DNA of 64,000 nt from Metellina segmentata (GCA_947359465.1 OX375872.1:142866171-142930170), one strand, 5' to 3'; shown: positions 23,667-35,490, counted from the first letter of the stretch. Translations and numbers: made by a program. The notes: generated by a model from the letters alone, not told the origin.

Positions 23667-23810
23667 GCTCAGGTGTTGCTTCGTCATCTGACCGTGGTTC
23701 AAAATTACGAGGTGTTGTCCTCGGATCTTTCCCTTAAGGGACTGATCTCAGACCGTCGTCAATAGCCCGTTGAGTTGCTCTATTACGACGTTAACTAAAA
23801 TTACCATAAC
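23667..23810 (+). repeat. SINE type B 3' half
   Basis: Near-consensus body from CTCAGGTGTTGCTTCGTC to a TTACCATAACCAT tail; 5' truncated. Low divergence suggests a young copy. Confidence 0.88.
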
Positions 23811-25194
23811 CATAAATACAATACACACGCCAGTTTAGGTATACTTATAAAAATTATATTAAGCTCATTTAAATGTTTCACATTTATATATGGTCTTAGA
23901 GATGCTTTGTCGATATTTTCTCTAATCTGGGCTGTACATAATACTTGGTTTCAAACTTCATATTTGATTTCTTCACAATTGTTAATTTCCTACGGATGGG
24001 TTGATATAAAGCATTTTTATTCAGCAAGACATAAAATTTTAAATACATATTTAAGTTTGTTTAAGCACCTACGTATCATTATTAACCGTATAGCATACTA
24101 AACAATAAGTATCCGAGTTGGCTTAAAAAATTATTGCCAAGATCGAAAAGAATTCAATATAATTTTTCAAAGCAACGGATGTTTCAAACGCAATGCAAGA
24201 TTCAAAATTTTTATTATTTTATCCTGTCCTGTACCAAACACAACCAGTTGTGTTTTGCTAAGCTTGGCCATGTTTTTCCATTGTACCCTTTCTTCGTATA
24301 AGCATGGTTGAAAATTAATTATTTCCTTCAGGGATTGATCCCGGAGAGTAATCAATAGCACGTTGCATTCCTTCAGTGAGACGTTAATTTAACTACCTAC
24401 CTACCTTAGTACACGACAATTCAGCCAACTTTCTACCGATAGACGAATTTAGTCGTTATGATTTGTTGTGAGAAAAACAACACTACAATACTAGGAAACC
24501 TAGCGACGATCAGAGAATTAATTACATATAAATAACATTAATTTAAAATTTATCTTAAACAAAATTAATTTTAATTACATACGATTTGTCTCAATTCGAA
24601 CACACTTTACTGCAACATTGTCAAAGCAAGGATAGTGAAGCTATTTTCGTCAAAACACTGTTACTCGATTTATGTATGCATACCATTTTTAGAACTGTTT
24701 TCACGACTAATGAATTTTAAATTGCATAAACTAAAACTAGTTAGTAAAAGGCTTTCATAGATAAATACCCTCGATGCAACATAGGCTATTAAGTAAATAC
24801 TTAATGCTATAATACTAGTGAGTGCTAATGAAACTTACAGAATGATATACTTGAAGTCTTCAACCACGTTGGAATCATTAAATATTTCACATTTCCTTAC
24901 CCTTGCTGTAATGCGATTGCGCTAGACTTGGTTTTCCATCACAGGCTTGTTTTATTTTAATGTACAGTTAATGAAATACATAAATTATGCAACATACTTT
25001 CACATGCTATTGAATTGCATGTCTAGAAGTATCAGGCTAAGGCGCAACAGGAGAAAAATGAAGACACATTTAATTTGTAATTAAATTATCCGTCAAGGGG
25101 AAGTATCTTTTAATTCCTGGGCACGACAAAATTTGAAGAAACTGCTTATACGTGTTTGAAGGTTTTTAATTTACATTTACTGGCGTGTGGAGAA
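23811..25194. other. intergenic DNA with a short SINE piece
   Basis: A SINE A tail fragment lies at 24328-24405 (GGGATTGATCCCGG... to ACCTACCTACCT). Otherwise AT-rich with no gene. Confidence 0.55.
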
Positions 25195-25420
25195 ATAGAT
25201 ATGTATTTTAATTAATGTTCCGCTGTAGCAACACATCGGGCTATTGTCGACGGTCAGAGATCAATCTTCTAAGGGAAAGATCAGAGGACAACACCACGTA
25301 TTTTTGAACCATGGTTAGATGACGAGGTCATACCTGAGGTGGCACCCCACTCTCCAAACTTCCTTACCACGTCAACGTGAGGACATTTGAGGCCACGTCA
25401 GTTGAACGTGCAACATCCCC
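25195..25420 (-). repeat. SINE type A, headless
   Basis: Tail at the low end, body to the CAACATCCCCC junction; no tRNA head follows. Confidence 0.82.
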
Positions 25421-25796
25421 CGTTATTCAAATCAGGACAAAATAATCAAACTTTCTATTTCTCAAATTGTCCAGTGGAATTGTCCACTGGGCTAGCAACT
25501 TGTGAATAATTGGAGGAGTTGGATCGATTTCTATATATTGGGACATTTCTCTCCCTCTTTCTGTGTCAACAAAATATTTCGTGTGTGTCCATCGTTGGGC
25601 ATTTTCTTGTCCTGTGTTTGAGGCAGCATTTAACAGCTTATCCCTGGCCTCTTGAACGACCAAACAACTTTTTTAACTGTGCAGACTTGGCGTGATTTTT
25701 TTTTTTCGACAACGGAATATCAAGTGGTAAAGGTTAGCATTGCTGATAAGATAGAAACTTGGTGACTGCATATCATGGTAATGTTATTGAGTTAGG
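25421..25796. other. probable old SINE type C remnant
   Basis: Words such as TTTCTGTGTCAACAAAATAT and GTGTGTCC resemble the type C module in plus orientation. Too diverged to set borders. Confidence 0.4.
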
Positions 25797-26098
25797 TAGG
25801 CGGGTATTTAACTAATGTTGGCACTGCTGCAACACAACTGGCAATTGGCGTCGATCCGGGATCAACCCCCAAAGAAAAAGATCCGAAAACACCACGAAGT
25901 TTTGAACCAAGGTCATATAACGACGCATCAGCTGAGCTGGTACCCCACTCTCCAAACTTCTACATCCCACCGACGTGAGGACATTTGAGGCCATGACAGC
26001 TTCAACATGTATTAGCCCCTTTGCACACGAAGGTCTTTGTTGGATTCAAACTCGCCACCCTCCGCTTGCTAGTCCGTTACACTGCCAACCGGGCCACC
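25797..26098 (-). repeat. SINE type A, full length, diverged
   Basis: Head with TTGGATTCAAACTCGCCACC (B-box region on minus) and AACCGGGCC, complete body, GTAGGCGGGTATTT tail side. Confidence 0.85.
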
Positions 26099-26135
26099 TT
26101 GGTTCAAAAATATTATTTAGTATTTGAACACTTGG

Positions 26136-26462
26136 TAATGGTAATTTTAGTTAACGTCGTACTAGAACTACACAACGGGCTATTGACGACGGCCCGGGAT
26201 CAATCCCTTAAGGGAAAGTTGCGAGAACAACACCTCGTAATTTTGAACCACGGTCAGATGACGAAGCAACACCTGAGCTGGCACCCCACTCTCCAAACTT
26301 CCACACCAACCCAACGTGAGGACTTTCGGCCACGACAGATTTAAGGTGCACCAGCCGCCTCTACACCATACGCTTACAAACATCCATGCCCTGACCGGGA
26401 TTCGAACCAGGAACCTTCCGATCTAGAGGCTAACACCTTAACCACTATACCGTTTGGTCGGC
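26136..26462 (-). repeat. SINE type B, full length, 15-bp target-site duplication
   Basis: Bracketed by TATTTGAACA(C/T)TTGG (26121-26135; 26463-26477). Both head boxes are intact. Confidence 0.93.
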
Positions 26463-26537
26463 TATTTGAACATTTGGAAATATTACATTGGAGTTTGGGG
26501 TTAGCATTTTCGTGTTTATTATAGCTGCTAAACATTT

Positions 26538-26826
26538 TGGGGCAGCGATAACCCGGTTGGAAGAATAACGGATTAGAAAACTGGTGGGTTGCAAGTCTGA
26601 TTCCAACCAAAGACCCGGGTGTACAAAAAGGTTTGGTGCACGTCTAACTTGTCGGGGCATCATATGTCCTCACGCTGGCGGGATTTTGAAGTCTGGAGAG
26701 TGGGTTGCCAGCTCAGGTGCTGCTTCGTCATCTGACCGTAGTTCCATATTAAGTGGGGCATTGATCCCGGACCGCCGTCAATTGCGCTCTGTGTTGCTCC
26801 AGTACGACGTTAATAAATACCTACGT
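26538..26826 (+). repeat. SINE type A
   Basis: Head GATAACCCGGTTGGAAGAAT, body with a deletion in the CCTCGGATC region, ends GTTAATAAATACCTACG. Confidence 0.85.
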
Positions 26827-26840
26827 CTCAACATTTGGAT

Positions 26841-27152
26841 AGGCCATGGTTGCTTGGTTGGAAGATTAGCCGATTTCTACCGATGGGTTGTGAGTTCGTA
26901 ACCTGTTCTAACCGAAGACTAGCGTATATGGGTGCTAGTGCACTTTAGATTTTTCATGGCCTCAAATATTCTCGCGGTGTTGTGGTGTGGAAGTTAGGGG
27001 AGTGGGGGTGCCAGCTCAAGTGTAGGATTCGTTATCTGACCGAGGTTCAAGATTACGGGGTGCTGACATCGAAGGTTTCTCTTCGGAATAGATCCCGTAC
27101 AGGTACCAATAGCCTGTTGAGTTGCTCCAGTGTGACGTTGGTGATGCAGTAC
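26841..27152 (+). repeat. SINE type A, diverged
   Basis: A-box-like TTGCTTGGTTGGAAG, B-box region GTGAGTTCGTAACC, complete body, end CCAGTGTGACGTTGG. Its 3' end abuts the TTAA-type element. Confidence 0.83.
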
Positions 27153-27299
27153 CTAAAAATCACTAAAAATATGGAGTTTTTTTATAGCTTTAAATTAGAG
27201 CTACAACTTTTCTAATTGTGTGTGCAAAATTTTAAATCCGTAAATGCAATAGTTAAAAAGTTATAGACACTTTTCTGATCCAAGAAAAATAAAAATTAC

Positions 27300-27705
27300 A
27301 CGCTTCGAAGTAGGTGTGCGACCTTCAGAGACGAAAGGTTTGGTTTTGTATTCAAAGTGTGTTGGCGAGAATATAATGAAGATTCCTGGTGCTTTTATCA
27401 AGCTGTATTGGCTCATGGAATAACTCCTGGTTCTCATATGAAGCATATTAAAACACCAATCAACGAATCGCATTTGGCAAAAATATTGCCAATTTACCAG
27501 ACTTGCTTCAACTGAAATGTTACAACGTTGTGTAATGTGTAGAGCACACAAAACTCTAATGGAAGGCTGCACATTGTTGTAAAGAGCAAGTGCTCAAAGC
27601 AAAGTTGTGCATCACTGCAACGTGTTACGATTGCTGTTTGTGATGCTATGACAGAATTCAATGTGGGTACTCTGAAAGCTGTAGAAAGTTATCAAAAATA
27701 AAACA
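27300..27705 (+). pseudogene. transposase-like remnant of the TTAA element
   Basis: Broken frames, one encoding RCVMCRAHKT (about 27520) and a later one AVCDAMTEFNVGTLKAVESY before a stop near 27701. The last stretch aligns with EAVCEFNNGVCKTL of the 8648-8911 remnant in the other TTAA element. Confidence 0.55.
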
Positions 27706-27927
27706 ATCTTTCATTGAGTGTGTATTCTAAACATCTTGCTATCTATAAAGACTATCGTTGTACATAATTAAAAAATAAAAAGAAGGCAGTAATTTATTTA
27801 CAAACTCAGAAAAAAATTTAAACTGTACGGCTATGAAGACAAAAAATTGAACTAAAAAAAAGAAGGAATTTTGTATAAATCTGGATACTTTTAAATGTAC
27901 ACACTGATTAATGCCTTTTTAACTATA

Positions 27928-28526
27928 CAGGGTGGTCCCGAATTCATGGTACAAACTTTAATGGTAGGTGCAGGACATTGTAACAATGATTTATTGTATA
28001 GGAATGTATAGTCGCAAGTGACGCGGTGAGGCGTAAACAGGGGAAATAAAAGGAAAGAGAAATGGAGTGATCGGTTGGTATCATTGCCGGTAGAGGGCAG
28101 TAGATGTCTAGCCGCTGTTGAACATGATGCATCGCAGTAGGGAAAAGCGCCATTCACAATTGTGCTGCCGTAGACGATGGGTGACTTTACGTATGCAGAA
28201 AAAGCAGACATGCATTACATGTACGGCCGTGCAAATGGTAACGGCAGAGCTGCGTTACGAATGTATCGCGCGGAGTATCCCAATCGCTCCACCGACGCTG
28301 TCAAGCATGTATCGATACTGGTGGACGCAATTTTGAACAATTACTGTAAACATGACACTTGTCAACAACGCTTTCAATAAAATCTTTGTTTTTCCTTTCG
28401 GCCGTTATTTCCCCTGTTTTCGCCTCACCGCGTCACTTGCGACTATACATTCCTATACAATAAATCATTGTTACAATGTCCTGTACCTACCATTAAAGTT
28501 TGTACCATGAATTCGGGACCACCCTG
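27928..28526 (+). mobile_element. internally deleted DD41D Tc1/mariner element with about 120-bp inverted repeats
   Basis: TA flanks at 27926-27927 and 28527-28528. Arms 27928 to about 28050 and about 28405-28526 match at all but a few positions, starting CAGGGTGGTCCCGAATTCAT. It keeps only the two ends of the coding region. Confidence 0.95.
28177..28380 (+). pseudogene. fused ends of a DD41D-group transposase
   Basis: Opens with MGDFTYAEKADMHYMYGRAN, the N-terminal helix-turn-helix type also seen at 47009 and 48591. After about 45 residues it jumps to a C-terminal-like NNYCKHD tail. The whole catalytic core is missing, so the product could at most bind DNA. Confidence 0.85.
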
Positions 28527-29378
28527 TATTTTAAATTTGTGTAAAGTTATTATGAACAGGATACTAAAAAAAGTTAACATTCATAACTGCTATATATTAT
28601 GTACTGATGAATTTGTTTTTTTGAGTTCGTGTCGAAAATGAAATGTTTTTAAACATCAACTAAATTAACTTATTCTTACGGTTATATTTTGGTTAAAAAG
28701 ATTTAAATTTGAGTGAAAATGCTTTGAATTGCTTTAATTGGTATGGTAGTCAACATAGTTCCAAATAGCTCTGAGTTTTGTAAATATTATTTTATACGGG
28801 TCTTAAAACTTTAAAATAATTTTTCTCAGCTTTGATTTTTTTGGCACTATAAGGTATTCAAAATGCTAAGGCTTTGTATGTATAAAAGAAAAAGCTTCCC
28901 AACTTTTTCGACTTATTCTTATATGTCTTTAAAATAAAACTTGCATAGATTTATATCTAAGAGTGTTATATATATATTTTAAAAAATAATTAAATATTTC
29001 ATTTTTCGGAGCTTTTTTTTTATCATTTTAGCAAAACAAAATTGTATCTTTTAAATAAAAAATGTTCTTGATTTAAAACTCCATACACAGTTTTGTTAAG
29101 TACATTTAAGAAAAAGTTGGGAAAACATTTGAAACAAAATAATGAAAATTGAAAAAAAAAAAAAATTGTAGCATTTAAAAAAAATTCAAAATAATTTGTG
29201 AAAATTGAATTTTTTTTAAATTGTTTATTTGATAAGATTTTTTTTCGATAATCAACTTATTATTTACAAAACAATAGAAAAACAACACTATTTTAATTCC
29301 ATTATAAAAAATGAAGAAAATTCTGAGAATATGGTACCGCGTCCCCTTAAAAACCTACTATCTAAACGTTTTGATATG

Positions 29379-29676
29379 TAGGTAGTTAAATAGTGTCCCA
29401 CTGGAGTAACACATCTGGCTGAAGGCGGTGGTCCGTGATCAATTCCGAAGGGTAAGAACTGAAGGCAGCACCACGTAATTTTTAACCGAGGTCAGGTGAC
29501 GAGGTCATTACTTAAGATAGCATCCCACTCTCCAAAGTTTGGCACCAACGTGAGGACATTTTAGACCACGATAGACTATACGTGCACCATCCTCCAAGTA
29601 CACGGCCTCTTTGTTTGAACCGAGTATCGAACTCCCACCCCTTCTTTACTCTTTCTTCCAACTGGGCTAACGCGGC
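29379..29676 (-). repeat. SINE type A, diverged
   Basis: TAGGTAGTTAAAT tail side at low coordinates; head with AACTGGGCTAAC at the high end. Confidence 0.82.
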
Positions 29677-29937
29677 CGTATAAATGTTTTTGGAATATAG
29701 TCACTCGAAGACTAATCTTTACTGTGTACGATTCTCTAACTACTCTACTTCAATGAAATAATTTTACATATTGTGGTCATAAATTATACTATATTTCAAC
29801 GTAATTTATGACTACACCGCATTAGAGCGTGTATTAATGATTTAAACAACTTATAAAATATCTGCTATACGAAGTGGCTGCCGTTAATCAGAGGGTTTGA
29901 TAGCAACCTGGGTATTACGAGTGAGGTAGAATCAGTA

Positions 29938-30514
29938 AGGTAATTTTAATTAACATCGTACTAGAGAAACACTACGGGCTATTGATTTCGGTCCGGAATC
30001 AATCCCCTAAGTGAAAGATCCGAAAACAACACCACGTAATTTTGAACCACGGTCAGATGACGAGGCAACCCCTGAGCTGGCAACCTACTCTCCTAACCTC
30101 CACACCAAGCCAACGTGGGTGTAGAGGGGGCTGGTGCACCTTAAATCTGTCGTGGCCGAAAGTCCTCACGTTGGGTTGGCGTGGAAGTTTGGAGAGTGGG
30201 GTGCCAGCTCAGGTGTTGCTTCGTCATCTGACCGTGGTTCAAAATTACGAGGTGTTGTCCTCGAATCTTTCCCTTAAGGGACTGATTCCGGACCGTCGTC
30301 AATAGCCCGTTGTGTTGCTCTAGTACGACGTTAACTAAAATTACCATTACCATTACCAAGCCAACGTGAGGAATTTCGGCCATGACAGATTTAAGATGCA
30401 CCAGCCTCCTCTACACCATACGCTTACAAACATCCATGCACTGACCAGGATTCGAACCAGGAACCCTCCAATGTAGAGGCTAACATCTTAAACCAAAGAC
30501 CGGTTGGTCTGCCG
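29938..30514 (-). repeat. SINE type B split by a second, 5'-truncated SINE
   Basis: Outer copy 29938-30117 plus 30355-30514 (minus). Inner copy 30118-30354 (plus) begins at the head/body junction and ends TTACCATTACC. A 14-bp duplication, ACCAAGCCAACGTG, flanks the inner copy (30104-30117 and 30355-30368). Confidence 0.93.
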
Positions 30515-30529
30515 AGGTAGAATTGATTT

Positions 30530-30665
30530 CTGTACCTTAGTGTATTTCTCTGCTCCGTGCCAATAAAACAATTCTTGTGTATGTCCGTCGCTTGACCTGG
30601 CACATCTTGTGCTTGGCGTAGCTTGGCCAAATATGTACTTTGCTCTACAAGACACATCCACCTAA
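30530..30665 (+). repeat. SINE type C fragment
   Basis: Contains CTGGCACATCTTGTGC and GCTTGGCCAAATATG, hallmarks of the module in plus orientation. Confidence 0.6.
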
Positions 30666-31189
30666 TCCGGTTTGCGGTGCCGACTTGGCGATATTTACGT
30701 TTTTGTCACCAATGGTGCTCCAATTGCTAATGATTAGCTGTGCGTCATCTCCCACCGCATACTTTGTACTTAACCAACATTTTGAAGAGATTACATTTCA
30801 TAGTTGGGGCTCATCGTTTTCTTTCAATACAGCTTCAAAACCTACTGCAGAAGGCGGAGATTGTGAGGGCAATATCATGCTATTTTCATTGGTCATTCTG
30901 TTCGAATATTAATATCACGTTGTGTTGCTCCAGTGTGACGTTAATTAAAATATCTACCATCGGTTCAAAGAAATGTCACGTGGGAAAACGTATGAACCGT
31001 AATAAAGAACTTATTATTGATTGATTCAAGTGATTATATCCAGCGTGATTAAACACAATAGTTTGTGATAGTAAATCGGGCCAAGTCGATTCGTAAGCCC
31101 ACGTGACTTACCCATCTGAGATCTAACGACAGTGACTATACCCATATGCATTGTCTGCTTCATTGGGAAGTCGATGTTCTTTGCGGTTT
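30666..31189. other. intergenic DNA with a SINE tail piece
   Basis: A SINE A tail lies at about 30912-30960 (TTGTGTTGCTCCAGTGTGAC). Overlapping 90-94-codon frames at 30640-31024 run into that tail and are unrecognised. Confidence 0.5.
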
Positions 31190-31325
31190 GGTAAGTATTT
31201 TAATTAACGTCGCACTCTCTCTCTCTCTGAAACTTTCATTGCGTGTATGTCTATTACTTGATATTGTATGTCTTGTGTCTGGCACATCATGACCAAATAT
31301 GGCCCTTGCGCCATAAAACCTTCAA
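31190..31325. repeat. SINE A tail joined to SINE type C
   Basis: GGTAAGTATTTTAATTAACG (minus A tail) is followed at once by a CT tract and a plus type C module ending GGCCCTTGCGCCATAAAACC. Confidence 0.65.
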
Positions 31326-32161
31326 ATACTGCCACCTTAAATATAATTTACGGGATCAATGCATTCCCTACCAAAATATTTCCATTATACCACTTTGTGT
31401 AGCTAGATTTCGAGTTATAGAAAATAACCATTGAGCGAAAACTCAACCAAAATTTGATTGCTTCTCTGATGCATCACATGATCACCTACGTTTAAAAGCT
31501 TGTGTGGTGCGAAGCTGATATACACCCCACTTTTTCAAGTCAAGATCGTCCCTAGATAACCCAGTATTGCTCATAAATTATGTGTGGGGCATTCGTATAA
31601 TGAAAGAGGACGACACATTTGGTGAAGTATGTACCAGAAAATGGACATAAAAATAAGTATGATGGTGAAATCCGATAGACATTATCTCTGAAGCACAAGT
31701 TGGTGCATCTGACAGCTAACCATCATGTCTGTTATTAATTCCAGTGGTTGTGTCGTTGTAATAGCATTGAAAGGAATTGTGTTGAGTGAAATGTAAAGAT
31801 CGCCACTGGGAGATACGTGAAGAAAGAGACGGGATTAAGTATAACACATGAAAAAAAAAACTGGAAGTAAATATATTAGGGGTAGACATCGGAGGTTCGA
31901 GGAGCTTCGAGTGCGATAAATGGAATAAAGATACGACCCCTTGCATCAGGATTAAAGAGCTAATAAACTAGCTATATTGGGATGATGCGGAGGTTCGTCC
32001 CGTTTCTGGCGCCAGATGGCATTGCATTGCAAAATCGAATTGTTATCTAATTCACACGTGTAAAGTTTGATGTTTGCAAAAAGGAATTTCAAGGAAAAAA
32101 TTATGTTTTTTAGTTTAGGCATGTTTAAAAATTGTGTCAAGCATTAAAAACGGCAGATACA
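31326..32161. other. intergenic DNA, nothing recognised
   Basis: Short frames only. Confidence 0.4.
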
Positions 32162-32910
32162 CTCTATAACAAAAAAAAATCGACGCACCAAGAAGGAGTT
32201 GTCCGATTGCGATAAAAATTGGTGGATGTGAAGACGAAAACAAACGTTTAAAATTTAAGAACAATAGAATGTTTTATTTCAGAGTTTGACCGTTACAAAG
32301 GGAGGCAGTCAATAAGGCGCTGGTCCACCTCTGGCCCTGGATTCAAGCTGTCACCCGGCGTGGCATTTCCCGGATGGTGTCCAGCGGTATTTCTTGCCAA
32401 ATTGTATCCACCTGTCGGGCTAAATGGTCAACATTCCGGTAATGATTGCAATCGCTTTCCCATAACGTCCCAAATTTTCTCTATGGAAGAGAGATCAGGA
32501 GATCTACCTGGCCAAGGAAGTGTTGGGAAAGCTTGAAGACAATTCATGGCTGCGGCCAGGCGTTATAGTTTTGAAAAGTAAGTCCGGGGTGTCGCAAAAG
32601 TAACGGTAACACAACTGGTCGTAGAATGTCTACGTACCGCTATACTTTAAGTGTGCTAGAAATGACTACCAAAGAAGTCCGGCTATCAAAAGAGATGACA
32701 CCCCAGATCACAATACCCTGTTTTGAGCATGTGTGGCCGGATCCCCCCCCACTACCCTGGACGTCGCCATACAGTCTGCGATTGTCGTCAGGACACATTG
32801 GAAACGGGACTCGTTACTAAAGACCATACGTACCCATTCAGCACCGTTACAAGTTGATAGAGCCTGGCACAACTCCTTCTTGGAGCGTCATTTTTTTTTG
32901 TTATGAAGTG
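32162..32910 (-). mobile_element. internally deleted Tc1-like element, same family as 6745
   Basis: Ends CACTCTATAACAAAA (32162) and the inverted, slightly diverged match ending 32910, with TA after it. The minus strand keeps SPDLSSIEKIWDVMGKRL (about 32440-32500) and a decayed C-terminus. A second block near 32620-32870 corresponds to the middle of the transposase. About 650 bp are missing. Confidence 0.9.
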
Positions 32911-32959
32911 TATTAAGGAGCATTTTCGACATATGTTTTTTATTTCCGAGAAGACAAGA

Positions 32960-33185
32960 ATGCTTTGCAGACGCAAAAGAATGTAAGGGTTGTGTTGTGT
33001 AGTGTGAAGGTGCTGTTGAACATTCCGAGTGCCGTAAGTTGTTCAGAAAGTTTCGTCTCCTGGATCAGTTCAATGGCAACAAATCTTAGAACTTCTATGA
33101 TAACGGGATCATGTAGCTACCGGAGGGATGGAGAAAAGTCATCGAACAGCACGGCACATACCATATTGATTAAATGTAATTTTTT
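32960..33185 (+). pseudogene. Tc1/mariner-type transposase C-terminal remnant
   Basis: Around 33090-33165 a plus frame reads LPEGWRKVIEQHGTYHID, a C-terminal motif I know from mariner-type transposases of arthropods, preceded by an in-frame stop. No catalytic part remains. Confidence 0.6.
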
Positions 33186-33189
33186 AGCA

Positions 33190-33586
33190 AAAATATAATA
33201 TTTCTTCAATTTTTGTCAGAAAAACGGGACGAACTCTTCCATTAACCCAATAATTAACTGCAAACGCCTTTGTCCTTAACATGCATAAACAATTTCTTTG
33301 AAAAGTTTATTTAAAATGAAGGCATTATGATCAAATGAGATAATCAAACCCATTTTAGTGTATTCCAGTGTAAGAGGAAATGTTCAATGCATGATTTCTG
33401 AGAAGGTAAATCATCTGACTGGTTAAATATTATGAGGTGTCATTGGATTTGCAGCCGTTTTTTATTGGTAGTCTTTGTGTATGAAAAACGACAAATTCAT
33501 GAAAGGGTCTAATGGTTTAGTAATTTGTAAATAAATTTTTGTACTTTTCTTTAGATGTTTTATAAAGAAGACTCGGGGCTTTAACC
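33190..33586. other. AT-rich spacer
   Basis: Nothing recognised between two transposase remnants. Confidence 0.4.
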
Positions 33587-33835
33587 ATGAGAAAATTCAA
33601 CAGCGAGCATCGATTACGAGTTGTAAAATTTTACTATCGAACGTGTGGATCAATAATTCTGACCCAACGAGAATTTCATCGACATTATTGCGTGAAAGAT
33701 CCTTCAAGCGAATCAATGATTAAACGTTTGATTGGTCGTTTTGAAGAGCATTCATTAACCAACCTTCCACGAAAGACGTTTGGAAGAGCATCGGACAAGC
33801 AACCAGAGGGTTGCAAGTTGGAAACAAACTAAAGA
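33587..33835 (+). pseudogene. mariner-type transposase N-terminal fragment
   Basis: ATG start, then MRKFNSEHRLRVVKFYYRTC and IKRLIGRFEEHSLTNLPRKT, an N-terminal helix-turn-helix with a linker ending in FGRAS. The frame stops where a SINE begins (33838), so the catalytic domain is lost. It lies after, not before, the C-terminal remnant at 32960, so they may be two copies or a rearranged one. Confidence 0.75.
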
Positions 33836-33837
33836 GC

Positions 33838-34068
33838 ATCGTGTATAAAAGGGCTGGTGCACATTATATCCGCCGTGGACTCAAATGTCCTCACGTTGGC
33901 GTGGTGTTGAAGTTTGGAGAGCGGAATGCCAGCTCAGATGTTGCCTCGTCATCTGACCTGGGTTCAAAATTACGCGGTGTTGTTCTCGAATCATTCTATC
34001 TGGAGGTGAATCGCGTATCGTCGCCAATAGCTCGCTGTGCTGCTACAGTACGGTGATAATTAAATTAC
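33838..34068 (+). repeat. SINE type A, headless
   Basis: Begins AAAAGGGCTGGTGCAC; body complete to GTGATAATTAAATTACT. Confidence 0.85.
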
Positions 34069-34125
34069 TATATACGAACAGACTTATAATTGGTTGCGTA
34101 AAAAGCTCCAGCTGAAAGTATAAGT

Positions 34126-34257
34126 GGTTGGTTTGTTGGGGTTTCATGGCGCAGGACCATAATTGGCCATACGGTGACAGACACAAGACATAGAATGTCA
34201 GGTAACAGACAGACACACAATGACAGTTTTACTGAAACAGAAGACGTATGTAGGTAT
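34126..34257 (-). repeat. SINE type C
   Basis: TTGGGGTTTCATGGCGCAGG core with GACACAAGACATAGAATGTC and ACAGTTTTACTGAAACAGAA. Adjoins a type A tail. Confidence 0.75.
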
Positions 34258-34468
34258 TTGGTAAGTAAAAATGTAATCAACATCGCACTGGAGCAACGCA
34301 ACGGTCTCCAGGCGACAGTCCGGGGTCAACCACAGGAGGAAAAGATCTGATGACAACACCACTTAATTTTGAACCTCGGTCAGATGATGTGAACATCACC
34401 TGAGATATCACCCCGTTCTCCAAACTTCCACACCACGCCAACGTGAGGACATTTGAGGCCACGAGAGC
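34258..34468 (-). repeat. SINE type A, headless
   Basis: Tail GTAAGTAAAAATGTAATCAAC, body to GAGGCCACGAGAGCT, then flanking ACCTACG. No head. Confidence 0.82.
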
Positions 34469-34554
34469 TACCTACGAAATACCTACTTAAAAATGCATTG
34501 GACAGGGCCACGATTGAGTTGTTGGTTAATTGGACTTTCTAGAGAAAGGTATGG

Positions 34555-34845
34555 TATGGGGTATTTTGACTAACGTCACAATGGAACAACATAACTAGCA
34601 ATTTGCGACCTTGCGCAATTCCCAAGTTTAGGACAAGTTGCTCCAAACGCAAAAAATAATAACTGAAATTCAAATACTTTATTCACGTTGGTGTGGTGTA
34701 GTAATTTGAAAAGTGGTGTGCCAGATCAGGTGTGACCTCGTCATCTGGCCGTAGTGCAAAATCACGGATCTTTCCCTCCGGGGTTGGTCCCGGACCGTCA
34801 CCAATAGCCCGTTGTGTGTTGCTGCAGTGTGACGTTAGTTAAAAA
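34555..34845. repeat. two opposed SINE fragments
   Basis: Minus tail at 34555-34625 and plus body at 34680-34845, ending CAGTGTGACGTTAGTTAA. A short spacer separates them. Confidence 0.75.
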
Positions 34846-34983
34846 AATACGAAATATCAGATGCTTGAGCCAATCAGTCAATATGATGTTAAAATCTATT
34901 GATCAAAATATAAAAATGATTAGATATTTTTAAAGCAGATGTTAGAATTGTGATTGGTAAAAGATGGTATGTTGGTATGGTTG

Positions 34984-35150
34984 AGCTGGAACTGCACTCT
35001 CCAAACCTCGACAACAAGGAAATATTTAGGTCACGACATATTTAACATTCACCACCCCCTTGTACACGACAGTCTATGGTTGGATTCGAAATCGTATTCC
35101 TCTGGTTGTTAATGTGTTACTCTTTCAAATGGGATACCTTCACGCTTAGG
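34984..35150 (-). repeat. SINE type A 5' half
   Basis: Head and adjacent body only (GCACTCTCCAAACC ... GGTTGGATTCGAAATCG ... CTTTCAAATGGG). Confidence 0.78.
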
Positions 35151-35490
35151 CCACAGATGGATATGAAGGATAAAGTAGTATATAGAAATTTAAAAACTTG
35201 ATACAGTGTAAAAATTTTAAATGCTTTGAATGAGGATTTTCCCCAATCAAATCCTGCACATTCAAAGTAGAATTGCTAAAAAAGTATCGATGACATGACG
35301 ATTAAGAACTGATCAATTGATTAAAGTGTGTTTTACTGTAAAAAAGAAACCCTCTACACACAGGGGCACTCTCTTCTAACATAAGTATTACCGTTTGTGT
35401 TGCTTCAGTTATACGTTAATTCAACTACCAACTTAACAAAAGATACCTGTCAGTGAAACCAACAACTGCGAAACACAAAATAGTAGCTGT
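35151..35490. other. spacer with a SINE tail scrap
   Basis: TGTGTTGCTTCAGTTATACG at about 35396 is a SINE tail scrap. No gene. Confidence 0.45.

Larger units (their letters stand above)
27153..29346 (+). mobile_element. second TTAA-type element, left end lost
   Basis: The right end is GGTACCGCGTCCCC at 29346 followed by TTAA (29347-29350). Reverse-complemented it reads GGGGACGCGGTACC, close to the 7760 element's terminus. A related coding remnant lies inside. No matching left terminus is visible; a SINE occupies that side. A 599-bp DD41D derivative is inserted at 27928. Confidence 0.7.

Noticed and set aside
28118..28336. 72-codon frame starting MNMMHRSREKRHSQ
   Set aside because: A frame-shadow of the DD41D remnant at 28177.
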